Assembly (NCBI RefSeq): GCF_042140125.1
Contig: NZ_CP159473.1
Origin: Rhodophyticola sp017644125
GTDB taxonomy: Bacteria > Pseudomonadota > Alphaproteobacteria > Rhodobacterales > Rhodobacteraceae
Direction: 5' to 3' (one strand)
DNA length: 64,000 nt
Part shown: piece after piece, positions 26,253 through 35,129 of the stretch
How positions within the stretch are numbered: position 1 is the first letter of the stretch
Layout of the letters: each line of letters starts with the position of its first letter
The notes under the pieces: model-generated
What the model saw: the letters and a program-made list of their open reading frames with translations, nothing else
Told to the model about the DNA's origin: nothing
Database searches by the model: none
Made by a program: the position numbers and the translations under genes

Positions 26253-26289
26253 TTTCCCTTAAGGAAACCGGGTCCAGCGAAAGCCTATG

Positions 26290-26336
26290 CTGCAGTGCAG
26301 AAAATACTTGCAATGCCGCACTGCAGCATCTATATC
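26290..26336 (+). promoter_or_regulatory. phaP promoter with two PhaR-like sites
   Basis: CTGCAGTGCAG (26290-26300) and GCACTGCAGCA (26318-26328) are TGC palindrome-like elements. A promoter TTGCAA (26308-26313), 17-base spacer, TATATC (26331-26336) runs through them, with the second element inside the spacer. This is where a phasin repressor would have to bind to shut off phaP until polymer titrates it away, the established PhaR model. Confidence 0.6.
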
Positions 26337-26390
26337 ATGTTCATCCGCAGCAAAGCGCCCCGCCACAGGGGATGACAGGAGACTAGACCA

Positions 26391-26834
26391 ATGGCAAAGA
26401 CCAACGATTTCACCAAATACGTCAGCGAAATGATGTCCGCCTACCCGATGGACATGTCCGCGATGAACGACGCGTTCAAAACCTCCGCCGCACTGGGCGA
26501 GCGTATGTCCAAAGTGGCTCTGGAAGCCGCCGAGAAATCCACCGAGATTTCCTCGAAATGGACCAAAGACACCATCGCCAAGATGGGTGACGTCGCCGCC
26601 GTCAAGGACGAGCCGACCGACTACACCAAATCCCTGACCGATTTCGCTTCGGCACAGGCAGAGATGGCCGCCGAGAACATGGCCGCTTTCGCCGAAGTCG
26701 CGAAAAAAGTGCAGATGGAAACTGTCGAGCTGATGATGGCCGCGGGCAAGGAAGCTTCGGAAGAAGCCACCGCAGCCGTGAAGAAAGCCACCGCAGACGT
26801 GACCACGGCCGCCAAGAAAGCGACCGCGAAGTAA
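26391..26834 (+). CDS. phaP: phasin, polyhydroxyalkanoate granule-associated protein
   Basis: A 147-residue amphipathic, helix-rich protein coating storage granules. The first 110 residues have the phasin pattern of Ala/Met/Lys/Glu helices (SAMNDAFKTSAALGERMSKV), and the last 30 or so are Ala-Lys-Thr rich (AAVKKATADVTTAAKKATAK), resembling histone-like tails in PhaF-type phasins, which may contact DNA (inference). It has its own promoter with PhaR-like sites and a strong terminator after it, so it is expressed separately from phaC. Confidence 0.92.
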   Translation: MAKTNDFTKYVSEMMSAYPMDMSAMNDAFKTSAALGERMSKVALEAAEKSTEISSKWTKDTIAKMGDVAAVKDEPTDYTKSLTDFASAQAEMAAENMAAFAEVAKKVQMETVELMMAAGKEASEEATAAVKKATADVTTAAKKATAK

Positions 26835-26891
26835 GCGATCAGACGCGGCAACGCGACACGCCGATGTCCTCCCCATCGGTGTGATCTGGAA

Positions 26892-26923
26892 GGGTGGGCC
26901 CCGAAACGGGCCTGCCCTTTTCT
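26892..26923 (+). terminator. rho-independent terminator after phaP
   Basis: GGGTGGGCCC and GGGCCTGCCC pair over ten positions (two of them G-U) around the loop CGAAAC and are followed by TTTTCTT. The high-level phasin transcript should stop here, before the phaR promoter. Confidence 0.85.
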
Positions 26924-26978
26924 TATACAAGAAATCCGGTGATTGCTTTTCTTCTGCAACTGCGTAGGCTGATCTATG

Positions 26979-26989
26979 CTGCACTGCAG
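26979..26989. promoter_or_regulatory. PhaR-like site ahead of phaR
   Basis: CTGCACTGCAG lies 17 bp before the phaR start codon and matches the elements ahead of phaP. It implies negative autoregulation of phaR, which is known in other phaR systems. Confidence 0.55.
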
Positions 26990-27005
26990 GGAAGGGACTT
27001 GTGTC

Positions 27006-27563
27006 ATGGCAAAAACCGCAGAACCGCTTCTCATCAAGCGCTATGCCAGCAGACGGCTCTACAACACCGAAACCTCGGACTACGTGACGCTGGAGGATAT
27101 CGCCGGCTTCATCCGCGAAGGCCGCGAGGTCAAGATCGTCGATCTGAAATCGGGCGACGACCTGACCCGCCAGTATCTCCTTCAGATCATTGCCGAACAT
27201 GAAAGCCGCGGGGAGAATGTCCTGCCGCTTGCGGTGTTGACCGATCTGGTCCGCAGCTATCAGACCCAGGCGCGCAGCGTGGTGCCCGATTTTCTGGCCA
27301 TGTCCTTCGAGATGCTGAAAGACGGGCAATCGAAGATGGTCGAGAACATGGCCGCGATAAATCCGATGGTGAACATGCCCGGATTCGAGACGATGCGCGC
27401 GCAGCAAGAGGCGTTCTTCAAGGCGATGACCGGCGGCTTGGGCAACCAGTGGAGCGGCCCGTTACCAGACGAGGAAGACGAGCCCGACACCGCGCCCGCG
27501 GAAGAGCTTGACGAGATCAAGAAGCAACTGGCCGAGCTGCAAAGCAAGCTGTCGAAAATGTAG
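27006..27563 (+). CDS. phaR: polyhydroxyalkanoate synthesis repressor
   Basis: A 185-residue regulator. The N-terminal 65 or so residues form the conserved PHB/PHA accumulation DNA-binding domain (LIKRYASRRLYNTETSDYVT) and the next 40 are the PHB_acc region (VLPLAVLTDLVRSYQTQARS). The tail is acidic and ends in a coiled-coil-like EELDEIKKQLAELQSKLSKM. PhaR binds both DNA and polymer, so phaP is induced when granules form. The ATG has AGGGAAGGGA upstream. Confidence 0.95.
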   Translation: MAKTAEPLLIKRYASRRLYNTETSDYVTLEDIAGFIREGREVKIVDLKSGDDLTRQYLLQIIAEHESRGENVLPLAVLTDLVRSYQTQARSVVPDFLAMSFEMLKDGQSKMVENMAAINPMVNMPGFETMRAQQEAFFKAMTGGLGNQWSGPLPDEEDEPDTAPAEELDEIKKQLAELQSKLSKM

Positions 27564-27588
27564 GGCATCCTGTTCGGGCGCCGCGCCC

Positions 27589-28956
27589 TCAGGCGAGTTC
27601 CGCGAAAACCTGCTTCAACGCGGCATCCAGTTTCCCGAACATCTCATCCATCTGCGCATCGGTGAGGATGAAGGGCGGGCAAAGCACGACGGATTGGCCG
27701 AGTGGCCGGCAGATCAGCCCATGATCGGTGCAGGTATTGGCGATGCGCTCGGAGACGGACAGCTGCCCCTCGAACGGTGTCTTGGTGGCGCGGTCCCGCA
27801 CCGCCTCCAGCGCCCACATGTAGCCGATGCCGCGCAGCTCGCCGATATTGGGATGCCCGGCGATCTCGCTCAGCCCTGCCTGCATGCGCGGCGCGCCTTC
27901 GCGCACCCGGTCCATCAGGCCCTCGTTCAGGATCACGTCGATCGCTTTTAGCGCCACCGCGCAGCCGACCGGGTGGCCGGAGGCGGTGAAGCCATGGGGA
28001 AACTCCTCGATCTCGTCTATGGCGGCCTGCATCCGGTCGCTGAGATCGGGCCCGAGGATCACCGCACCCATGGGGAAGTATCCGGCGGTCAGGTTCTTGG
28101 AGCTGATGATCGCATCGGGCATGAAATCATAGGTGATCGCGCCCCAGACCTCCCCCGTCCGGCCGAAGCCGCAAATCACCTCGTCCGAGATCAGCGGGAT
28201 GCCGTGGCGCCGCAGGACCGTCTGGATCGCCTGAAAATACCCTTCGGGCGGGGGAATGACGCCGCCTGCGCCCATAACAGGCTCGGCCACGAAGCCCGCG
28301 ATCGTGTCGGCACCTTCGCGGTCGATCACCTCGTTCAGTTCGGCGGCCAGACGGGCGGTGAACTCCGCCTCGCTCTCGCCGTCGCGGCCCTCGCGCCAGT
28401 AATGCGGGCAGGTCAGGTGAATGAACCCGTCAAGCGGCAGGCCGAACACCGCGTTATAGGGTTTGCCGGTCATCGAGGCGGAAACCACCGTGACGCCGTG
28501 ATAGCCGTTTTTCCGGGTCAGGATCTTGGTCGCCTGCGGCCGGCCTTCGGCGCGGTTGAGGAACCACAGCATCTTGACCAGCGTGTCATTCGCCTCGGAC
28601 CCGGAATTGGTGTAGAACACCTTGCCCCGCGGGAAGGGCGAGACGTTGACCAGCGTTTCAGACAGCGCGACCGTCTGGTCGGACATGCGCCCGAAAAAGG
28701 CGTGATAGCCGGGGAAACGGTCGTACTGGGCCTTCGCGGCCTCGGCCAGGCCCTTGTGGTCGAACCCGGCGACCATATTCCAGAGGCCCGAATTGCTGTC
28801 GAGATACTTCTTGCCGTTGGTGTCGAAGATATAGGGCCCCTCGCCATGGGTCACGACGACCGTGCCGCGATCGCGGACCGAGGGCAGATCGGTAAAGCCG
28901 TAAAGCGCGTATTGCGCGGCCCGGGCTTCCCAGGAATTGGGTGCGTGATCGTTCAT
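27589..28956 (-). CDS. class III aminotransferase (omega-amino acid / polyamine:pyruvate type)
   Basis: A 455-residue PLP enzyme. The cofactor lysine is in SSKNLTAGYFPMGAV (Lys287), with phosphate-binding YTNSGSEAND and DEVICGFGRTG upstream. The early TDLPSVRDRG and GLWNMVAGFDH are like Roseobacter aspartate-aminotransferase-family enzymes for taurine, putrescine or beta-alanine with pyruvate. Next to the glutamine synthetases a polyamine or similar amine donor is likely (inference). It is convergent with phaR and 151 bp from the DegT gene. Confidence 0.88.
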   Translation of the reverse strand: MNDHAPNSWEARAAQYALYGFTDLPSVRDRGTVVVTHGEGPYIFDTNGKKYLDSNSGLWNMVAGFDHKGLAEAAKAQYDRFPGYHAFFGRMSDQTVALSETLVNVSPFPRGKVFYTNSGSEANDTLVKMLWFLNRAEGRPQATKILTRKNGYHGVTVVSASMTGKPYNAVFGLPLDGFIHLTCPHYWREGRDGESEAEFTARLAAELNEVIDREGADTIAGFVAEPVMGAGGVIPPPEGYFQAIQTVLRRHGIPLISDEVICGFGRTGEVWGAITYDFMPDAIISSKNLTAGYFPMGAVILGPDLSDRMQAAIDEIEEFPHGFTASGHPVGCAVALKAIDVILNEGLMDRVREGAPRMQAGLSEIAGHPNIGELRGIGYMWALEAVRDRATKTPFEGQLSVSERIANTCTDHGLICRPLGQSVVLCPPFILTDAQMDEMFGKLDAALKQVFAELA

Positions 28957-29025
28957 CGGAGCGGCTCCCGAATTGGCGTTTGCGCCACGCTAGACCTGCC
29001 CGGCGCGGCCCGCAATCACCCTTGT

Positions 29026-29053
29026 GCCCGCGCACCCCGCGGGGTGCGCGGGC
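29026..29053. repeat. 28-bp perfect palindrome
   Basis: The sequence is fully self-complementary around a central CGCG (half-site GCCCGCGCACCCCG). In RNA it would give a 12-bp stem with a four-base loop. It lies between the DegT gene and the aminotransferase gene and has no U-tract on either side. It may stabilise or attenuate the message, or be a protein site; which one cannot be told. Confidence 0.7.
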
Positions 29054-29107
29054 GCGGCGCCGGTTCGGCGCAGCCGCGGCACCGGGCGCCGCGGCGGCCC
29101 CGTGCCC

Positions 29108-30307
29108 TCAGGTGCCGTAGGCGCGGCTTTCGCCCATGATATCCTCCGCCGCGGCGATCAGGGCACCGATGATGAAGTCAAGCTCGGGCCTTTGCAACCG
29201 GGCGGGCAGCCGCACGTCGCAGGCGCGCATCAGCATCGCGCGGGTCTGCGGCAGTTCGGGCGTATCGCCGGGAATGAAGTGCCAGTTCCAGAAGGCGCGC
29301 GCATTGTCGGTGCTGAGCCCGAATACCTGCACCTTCACGCCGCGCGCGGCGGCGGCATCGGCAAAGGCGCGGGCATCCGCATCATGGTCGAAGCCTTGCA
29401 GGTTGAACTGAATCGAATCGGGCGCGCGCTCTTCCGGCAGCAGGGCGTCGGGCACGTTCAGCCATGGCGAGGAGTTCAGCGCGGCGGCCACATAATCGTG
29501 ATTGGTCCGGCCATCGCGCACCCGGCGGGCCACCTCGGGCAATTGCGGGCGGATCACAGCGGCGCTGAGATTCTGCATCCGCATGTTGTACAGCGGCAGC
29601 CGGTTCTGCCAGCGGGCGAAGGCCTCGTGCAGGACGGCGTGTTTCTTCCAGTTATGCTCATATGCGCCCGACATGATGACCGCGCGGGCCACCAGATCGG
29701 CATCATCGGTGATCAGAATGCCGCCTTCGCCCGCGTTCACCAGCTTGTAGGACTGGAAACTGAAGCAGCCGACCCGCCCGATGGTGCCGACCTTGCGCCC
29801 GTTCCAGAGCGTGCCGAGCGAATGCGCGGCGTCCTCGATCACCGGGATGCCGGCTTCATCGCAGAGCGCCATGATCGCGTCCATATCCGAAGTGTGGCCA
29901 CGCATGTGAGAGATGATGACCGCATGGGCCCCGGGCAGTTTCGCGGCGAAATCATCCATGTCGATGCGGTAGTTCCGGCCGACCTCGACCAGGACGGGTT
30001 GACAGTTGGCGTGGACGATGGCGGAGGGCACGGCGGCGAAGGTGAAGGCCGGGATCAGGACGCGGGCGTCCTTGGGCAGGTCCAGCGCGCAGAGCGACAG
30101 GAAAAGTGCGGCCGAGCAGGAGGAGACGGCCAGAGCGTATCTGGAGCCCATGAGTGCGGCGAATTCCTGCTCCAGCAGGGCCACGGGCGCGTCTTCGGGG
30201 GCGGTGTAGCGAAAGAGATCGCCGGATTGCAGGAGCCGGTCAATCTCGGCGCGGGCGGCCTCGGGGATCGGTTCGGCGTCGTAGACATTGGGGGCGAGGG
30301 CCATCAT
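29108..30307 (-). CDS. DegT/DnrJ/EryC1-family aminotransferase
   Basis: A 399-residue PLP enzyme of the sugar-aminotransferase superfamily, with cofactor lysine in SFQSYKLVNAGEGG (Lys188), aspartate in PVIEDAAHSLG and the substrate-loop segment IPAFTFAAVPSAI. Members usually aminate keto-sugars with glutamate, though some act on other substrates. No nucleotide-sugar genes surround it, which makes its place in this amine cluster odd. MetMet at the start: ATG at 30304 has better spacing to AGGTG than 30307. It is 93 bp from the FAD oxidase gene. Confidence 0.85.
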   Translation of the reverse strand: MMALAPNVYDAEPIPEAARAEIDRLLQSGDLFRYTAPEDAPVALLEQEFAALMGSRYALAVSSCSAALFLSLCALDLPKDARVLIPAFTFAAVPSAIVHANCQPVLVEVGRNYRIDMDDFAAKLPGAHAVIISHMRGHTSDMDAIMALCDEAGIPVIEDAAHSLGTLWNGRKVGTIGRVGCFSFQSYKLVNAGEGGILITDDADLVARAVIMSGAYEHNWKKHAVLHEAFARWQNRLPLYNMRMQNLSAAVIRPQLPEVARRVRDGRTNHDYVAAALNSSPWLNVPDALLPEERAPDSIQFNLQGFDHDADARAFADAAAARGVKVQVFGLSTDNARAFWNWHFIPGDTPELPQTRAMLMRACDVRLPARLQRPELDFIIGALIAAAEDIMGESRAYGT

Positions 30308-30400
30308 TTCACCTTTTCGAAAACTCCTATTTCAGTTTTCTTTACATGCAAAGCGCGGGGAAATCCAGCGGGGCGGCGTCCCCGGCGCGATTTTCCGCGA

Positions 30401-31690
30401 TCAGATGCCCAATTTGTCGCGCAGCCCGTACCAGGTCATGGCGGAGACGAGCAGGGGCCATCTGAGCGCCGCGCCACCGGGAAAACGGGGCGATGGCACG
30501 CGGGCCATGACATCGAAGCGGTCGGTCTGGCCCTGAATGGCCTCGGCGATCATCAGGCCCGCCAGCGTGGCCATCGCGACCCCGTGGCCGGAATAGCCCG
30601 AGGCCGACCAGAGGCTCGGGCGGGTTTGGGCGAAATGCGGCATCCGGTTCATGGTGATGGCCAGCGTGCCGCCCCAGGCATGGGTGATCTCCACATTCGC
30701 GAGATGCGGAAAGGTCCGCGCCAGCGGCCTGCGGACCAGCGCGGCGATGTCGCGTGGGAACCGGTAGCCATAGCTTTCGCCGCCACCGAAAAGCAGCCGG
30801 TTGTCAGGCGTGGTGCGATAGTAATTGACCACGAAGTTGCTGTCGGCGGCGCAGATGCGGCGGTGCAGGGCCGCGCTGTCGGGCAGCGGCGCGGTGGCGA
30901 CGATGAAATTGTTGATCGGCATGACGCGGGCCGCAGTCTGCGGATGCAGACCGCCCAGATAGCCGTTGCAGGCCAGAACCACCTGATCGGCACGCACGGC
31001 GCCGGCCTCGGTCGTTACATGCCCCGGCGCGACCTGCCGGACATGGCTTTTCTCGTGGATCGTGACGCCCGCGGCGCGGGCCATGCGGGCCAGCCCCGAC
31101 ACATAGGCCAGCGGGTTCAGATGGGCAGAGCCATGGTCGATCACGCCGCCGGCATAGACATCCGTGTTGACGTAGCGGCGCAGGCCCGGGGCATCCAGAG
31201 GCTCGGCGTGTGTGTAATCGTAATGCCGCGCCAGATGCGCGACATAGTCATGGCTTTCGGCGACGCCCTTTGCCTGCCAATCCGCATGCAGCGCGCCGGA
31301 GTGCAGGTCGCAGGAGATGTCGCCTTCCTCTATAAGATCTTGTACGATCCGGACGCTGTCGAGCCCGATCTGCCAGAGCTTCCGGGCATCGTCCCGGCCC
31401 ACCATCCGCTCCAGCGCGATCTGGTCCAGACGCTGGCCGCCCAGAACCTGCCCGCCATTGCGGCCCGATGCGCCGAAGCCCACGCGATGGGCGTCGAGCA
31501 CGACAACGGAGCGGCCCGCGCGGGCCAGATGCAGCGCCGCCGACAGACCGGTGAAACCCGCGCCGACGATGCAGATATCGGCCCGCGTCTCGCCCCGGAG
31601 CGCGGGGAAGGGCGCAAGCGGCGGGGTGACCTCCGCATACCAGCTTGGCGGGAGGGTGCCCTGCCGGTCATTGGCGAAAAGCAGGTCCAT
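30401..31690 (-). CDS. puuB: FAD-dependent oxidoreductase, gamma-glutamylputrescine oxidase-like
   Basis: A 429-residue DAO-family flavoprotein. FAD binding is shown by ADICIVGAGFTGLSAALHLA near the N-terminus and the C-terminal GYSGHGVAMATLAG; the family stretch GFGASGRNGGQVLGGQR follows the Rossmann motif, as in PuuB. It would oxidise a gamma-glutamylated amine to an aldehyde with H2O2 release. I chose the ATG at 31690, five bases from the end of the glutamine synthetase gene; an upstream start at 31729 overlaps it. The symbol rests on similarity of motif and context. Confidence 0.8.
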   Translation of the reverse strand: MDLLFANDRQGTLPPSWYAEVTPPLAPFPALRGETRADICIVGAGFTGLSAALHLARAGRSVVVLDAHRVGFGASGRNGGQVLGGQRLDQIALERMVGRDDARKLWQIGLDSVRIVQDLIEEGDISCDLHSGALHADWQAKGVAESHDYVAHLARHYDYTHAEPLDAPGLRRYVNTDVYAGGVIDHGSAHLNPLAYVSGLARMARAAGVTIHEKSHVRQVAPGHVTTEAGAVRADQVVLACNGYLGGLHPQTAARVMPINNFIVATAPLPDSAALHRRICAADSNFVVNYYRTTPDNRLLFGGGESYGYRFPRDIAALVRRPLARTFPHLANVEITHAWGGTLAITMNRMPHFAQTRPSLWSASGYSGHGVAMATLAGLMIAEAIQGQTDRFDVMARVPSPRFPGGAALRWPLLVSAMTWYGLRDKLGI

Positions 31691-31695
31691 GGCGT

Positions 31696-33051
31696 TCAGA
31701 CGTTGAGCAGAAGATGCTCCCGCTCCCACGGGCTGATGACTTGCAGGAACTCCTTGTATTCCAAGGCCTTGACGGCTGCATACACGCGGGTGAAATCGGG
31801 GTGCAGCACCTCGGCCATCGCCGTGTTCGCGGTGAAGAGTTCCAGCGCGGCGTCAAGCCCGCGCGGGATCGCATCGTCGGCGTCATAGGCATCGCCGGTG
31901 CATTCGGGGCCGGGATCCAGCCCCTCCGTCAGGCCGAGATAGCCGCAGGCGAGCGAGGCGGCGATGCCGAGATAAGGGTTGCAGTCCATCCCCGGAAGCC
32001 GGTTTTCGACCCGCCGCGCGCCCGGATCGGAAATCGGAATGCGGATGCCGGTGGTGCGGTTGTCATGGCCCCATTCAAGGTTGATGGGCGCGGCGAAATC
32101 GGGAACGTAGCGGCGGTAGCTGTTCACGTAAGGCGCCAGAAGCGCGATGACCGAGGGCAGGTGCCGCTGCATGCCGCCGATGAAATGGCCGAAGGCGGGG
32201 GTTTCGGCCCCATCCGCGGCGGAGAAGATATTGGCCCCGGTTTCGGCATCCACCACCGAATGGTGAATATGCATCGCGCTGCCGGGTTCGCCCTCGATCG
32301 GCTTGGCCATGAAGGTGGCATAGCAGCCATGGCGGTGGGCCGCCTCGCGGATCAGGCGCTTGTAGAAAAAGATCTCGTCGGCCAGCCGCACCGGGTCGCC
32401 ATGGCGCAGGTTCAACTCGATCTGCCCGGCGCCGCCCTCCTGCAGGATGCCGTCGATTTCCAGCCCCTGCGCCTCGGCGAAATCGTAGATATCGTCGATC
32501 ACGGGGCCGTATTCATCCACCGCGGACATCGAATAGGCCTGCCGGGCGGCGGCGGGCCGGCCCGAGCGGCCCATGGGCGGTTTGATCGCCTGCCCGGGAT
32601 CGGTATTGGGCGCTACCAGGAAAAACTCCATCTCCGGGGCCACGATCGGCTGCCAGCCCCTGGCGTTGTAAAGCGCCTCCACCCGTTTCAGGACGTTCCG
32701 GGGGGCGTAGGGCACGGGCCGGCCTTGCTGATCGTCGATATTGTGGATCACCTGAAGGGTCCAGTCCGCGGTCCAGGGGGCGGGCGTTGCGGTGTCGAAA
32801 TCCGGCGTGAGGATCATATCGGGTTCGGTGAAGCCATCGGGGGCGGCATCCGCCCAATCCCCGGTGATCGTCTGGAAGAAGATCGAATTGGGCAGGTAGA
32901 AATGGCTTTGCTTGGCGAATTTGGCGCCCGGCATGGCCTTGCCGCGGGCAATCCCGGCCAGATCGGAGACGATGCATTCGACCTCGTCCAGCGTCCGGCC
33001 TTCCAGATAGGCCTGCGCGGTCTCGGGCAGCTTGTCGAGGAACTCATGCAT
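31696..33051 (-). CDS. glutamine synthetase family protein (gamma-glutamyl-amine ligase, PuuA-like)
   Basis: A 451-residue ATP-dependent ligase. The catalytic core has PEMEFFLV, the ATP/glutamate segment EGGAGQIELNLRHGDP, MHIHHSV and the arginine-bearing ENRLPGMDCNPYLGIAA. It lacks the adenylylation-loop tyrosine of GlnA and starts with the shorter PuuA-like N-domain (VECIVSDLAGIARGKAMP), so it probably glutamylates an amine. It overlaps the amidotransferase gene by eight bases. A second, different member is encoded from 35129, which suggests two amine substrates or a hetero-oligomer. Confidence 0.88.
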   Translation of the reverse strand: MHEFLDKLPETAQAYLEGRTLDEVECIVSDLAGIARGKAMPGAKFAKQSHFYLPNSIFFQTITGDWADAAPDGFTEPDMILTPDFDTATPAPWTADWTLQVIHNIDDQQGRPVPYAPRNVLKRVEALYNARGWQPIVAPEMEFFLVAPNTDPGQAIKPPMGRSGRPAAARQAYSMSAVDEYGPVIDDIYDFAEAQGLEIDGILQEGGAGQIELNLRHGDPVRLADEIFFYKRLIREAAHRHGCYATFMAKPIEGEPGSAMHIHHSVVDAETGANIFSAADGAETPAFGHFIGGMQRHLPSVIALLAPYVNSYRRYVPDFAAPINLEWGHDNRTTGIRIPISDPGARRVENRLPGMDCNPYLGIAASLACGYLGLTEGLDPGPECTGDAYDADDAIPRGLDAALELFTANTAMAEVLHPDFTRVYAAVKALEYKEFLQVISPWEREHLLLNV

Positions 33052-33730
33052 CGACCCGGGCCTTCTTGAGCACGTCGGCCAGCATCAGAGCGATATCGCC
33101 GGCGTCGTTGGGTTGCGGCAGATCGGCGGCGGCCTGCGCGAGCTGGTCTGCCGGTACGATACCGGGGCCGCGATGGGCGATGAGACCGGCCATGATCGCG
33201 GCGTCGAATTCGGGATGTGGCTGAACCGTCAGGATCCGCGAACCATAGGCCAGCACCGCATTGGCGCAGAAATCCGACTGGCCCAGCACCTCCGCCCCTG
33301 CCGGCAGGTCGACGACCTGATCCTGATGCCACGCGTTCAGATGGAAGGTTTTCCCGCCGATCCGGTAGCCTTGCCGTCCAACGGACCAGCCGCCGGCGAA
33401 TTTCTCCACCCGGCCGCCCAGGGCCTGCGCGATGATCTGATGGCCGAAACAGATGCCGACCATGGGCCGTTCCGCCTCCCGGATGGCGCGGATCAGCTCT
33501 TCCAGCGGCGGGATCCACGGATGATCCTCGTAAGCGCCATGCTTGGAGCCGGTCACGAGCCAGGCGTCGGCGGCGGCGGGGCCGTCGGGAAACTCCATAT
33601 CGACCACGTTGAAGACGCGGAAGTCAAAGCCGTGCCCGTCGAGAAGCCGCCGGAACATGCTGTCGAAATCGCCATGGGTTTGCCGGATCTCGTCTGAGGC
33701 GTGGCCGGTTTGCAGGATGCCGAGGATCAT
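33044..33730 (-). CDS. class I glutamine amidotransferase-like protein
   Basis: A 228-residue GATase-1 domain protein. The nucleophile is Cys94 in GICFGHQI and the dyad histidine-glutamate is in QPHPEFD. Stand-alone GATase-1 proteins next to PuuA-like ligases are usually thought to cleave gamma-glutamyl bonds, although PuuD itself is of a related but different type; the first half here resembles GMP-synthase-like amidotransferases. I chose the ATG at 33730, after which MILGILQTGHA is the usual family start. It overlaps the synthetase gene by eight bases and is 64 bp from the second synthetase gene. Confidence 0.85.
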   Translation of the reverse strand: MILGILQTGHASDEIRQTHGDFDSMFRRLLDGHGFDFRVFNVVDMEFPDGPAAADAWLVTGSKHGAYEDHPWIPPLEELIRAIREAERPMVGICFGHQIIAQALGGRVEKFAGGWSVGRQGYRIGGKTFHLNAWHQDQVVDLPAGAEVLGQSDFCANAVLAYGSRILTVQPHPEFDAAIMAGLIAHRGPGIVPADQLAQAAADLPQPNDAGDIALMLADVLKKARVDA

Positions 33731-33794
33731 TGGGGGTGCCCGTTCGATATTGTGACGTGAAGCTATGCCTGCGCCGGGGCGGCGGCAAGAGGTG

Positions 33795-35129
33795 TCACAC
33801 CGTATCGAGATAGAGCTGCGTCTGCTCTTCGGGGCTGAGTTCGGCCATGTAGTGGCGTTCCTGCCGTTTGGTGGCCAGCAGATTGGTGACCAGTTCGGGC
33901 CGGAAGATCCGCGGGATCTGGGGGCAGGTGGCAAAGCTGTCGATCGCGGCGCCCCATGAGGTGGGCAATTGCGCAAGGCTCTGGCCATAGGCGTTGCCGG
34001 CCACCGCGGCCGGGGGCATCACGGCATCCTCGATCCCGTTCAGGGCCGCGCCGAGGATCGCCGCGATAAAGAGATACGGGTTGATATCGCCACCGGCGAC
34101 GCGGTGTTCGATCCGCCGTGCGGCGGGCGCGCCCGCCGGAATACGCAGCGCGGTGGTGCGGTTTTCATAGCCCCAGGCGATGCCGGTGGGCGCGTGCGCC
34201 TCGGCCACGAAGCGGTCGTAGCTGGAGGCATGGGGCGCGAAGATCAGCATGGAGCCCGGCATCGCGGCGAGGCATCCGGCAACCGCATGGTGCAATGCGA
34301 CCGACCCGTCCGCGCCGCCGTCATCGAAGATGTTGCGGCCATCGGCATCGAGCACGGAGAAATGGCTGTGCAGCCCGTTGCCGGAGTAATCCGCATAGGG
34401 TTTGGCCATGAAACTGGCGGCGAACCCGTGCTTGCGCGCCAGCCCGCGCACCATCACCTTGAAGAGCCATGCATCGTCGGCGGCCTTCATCGCGTCGGGC
34501 TGGTGCATCAGGTTGATCTCGAACTGGCCCGGCCCGGCCTCGGAAATGGCGGTGTCGGCGGGGATATCCATCGCCTCGCAGGCGTCGTAGAGATCGGTGA
34601 AGAAGATATCGAACGCATCGAGCTGCCGCATGGCCAGCGTTTCGGCCTGATGGCGGCGTTTGCCGGAAACGGGCGATTTCGGCACCCTGAGATCGGGGCC
34701 GCGGTCGTCGATGATGTAGAATTCCAGCTCGGTCGCGACCACCGGGGTCAGGCCCCGCGCGGTGTAGCGCGCCAGCACATGGGCCAGCGCCTGACGCGGA
34801 TCCCCGTCATAGGGGCGGCCATCCTCGTGGAACATCCAGATCGGCAGCAGCGCCGAGGGCGCGGGGAGCCATGGCATGGGCAGGAACCCGCGCTCGGTCG
34901 GCCGCAAAACGCCATCGGGATCGCCGGCCTCGAAGACCAACGGGCTGTCGTCGATATCCTCGCCCCAGATGTCGAGATTCATCACCGAATAGGGAAAGCG
35001 CGTGCCCTCCTCGGCCACCTTGCCCGCAAAGCGCCGGGCGATGCGTTTGCCGCGGGCCTGACCGTTCAGATCGGCGGCGGCGACCCGGATCGATTTCACC
35101 TCGGGATGGTCGGCCAGATAGTCGCTCAT
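33795..35129 (-). CDS. glutamine synthetase family protein (second)
   Basis: A 444-residue member, unlike its neighbour in most positions. Core motifs are TELEFYII, EAGPGQFEINLMHQPDAMKA, GLHSHFSV and EHRVAGGDINPYLFIAA. The N-domain RVAAADLNGQARGKRI is that of gamma-glutamyl-amine ligases rather than of GlnA. It is coupled by ATGA to the permease gene upstream, so it is co-expressed with the importer. Whether it adds glutamate to the imported compound is inference. Confidence 0.88.
   Translation of the reverse strand: MSDYLADHPEVKSIRVAAADLNGQARGKRIARRFAGKVAEEGTRFPYSVMNLDIWGEDIDDSPLVFEAGDPDGVLRPTERGFLPMPWLPAPSALLPIWMFHEDGRPYDGDPRQALAHVLARYTARGLTPVVATELEFYIIDDRGPDLRVPKSPVSGKRRHQAETLAMRQLDAFDIFFTDLYDACEAMDIPADTAISEAGPGQFEINLMHQPDAMKAADDAWLFKVMVRGLARKHGFAASFMAKPYADYSGNGLHSHFSVLDADGRNIFDDGGADGSVALHHAVAGCLAAMPGSMLIFAPHASSYDRFVAEAHAPTGIAWGYENRTTALRIPAGAPAARRIEHRVAGGDINPYLFIAAILGAALNGIEDAVMPPAAVAGNAYGQSLAQLPTSWGAAIDSFATCPQIPRIFRPELVTNLLATKRQERHYMAELSPEEQTQLYLDTV

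Noticed and set aside
29024..31888. 954-codon + strand frame
   Set aside because: Antisense to the DegT and PuuB-like genes; composition typical of shadow frames.
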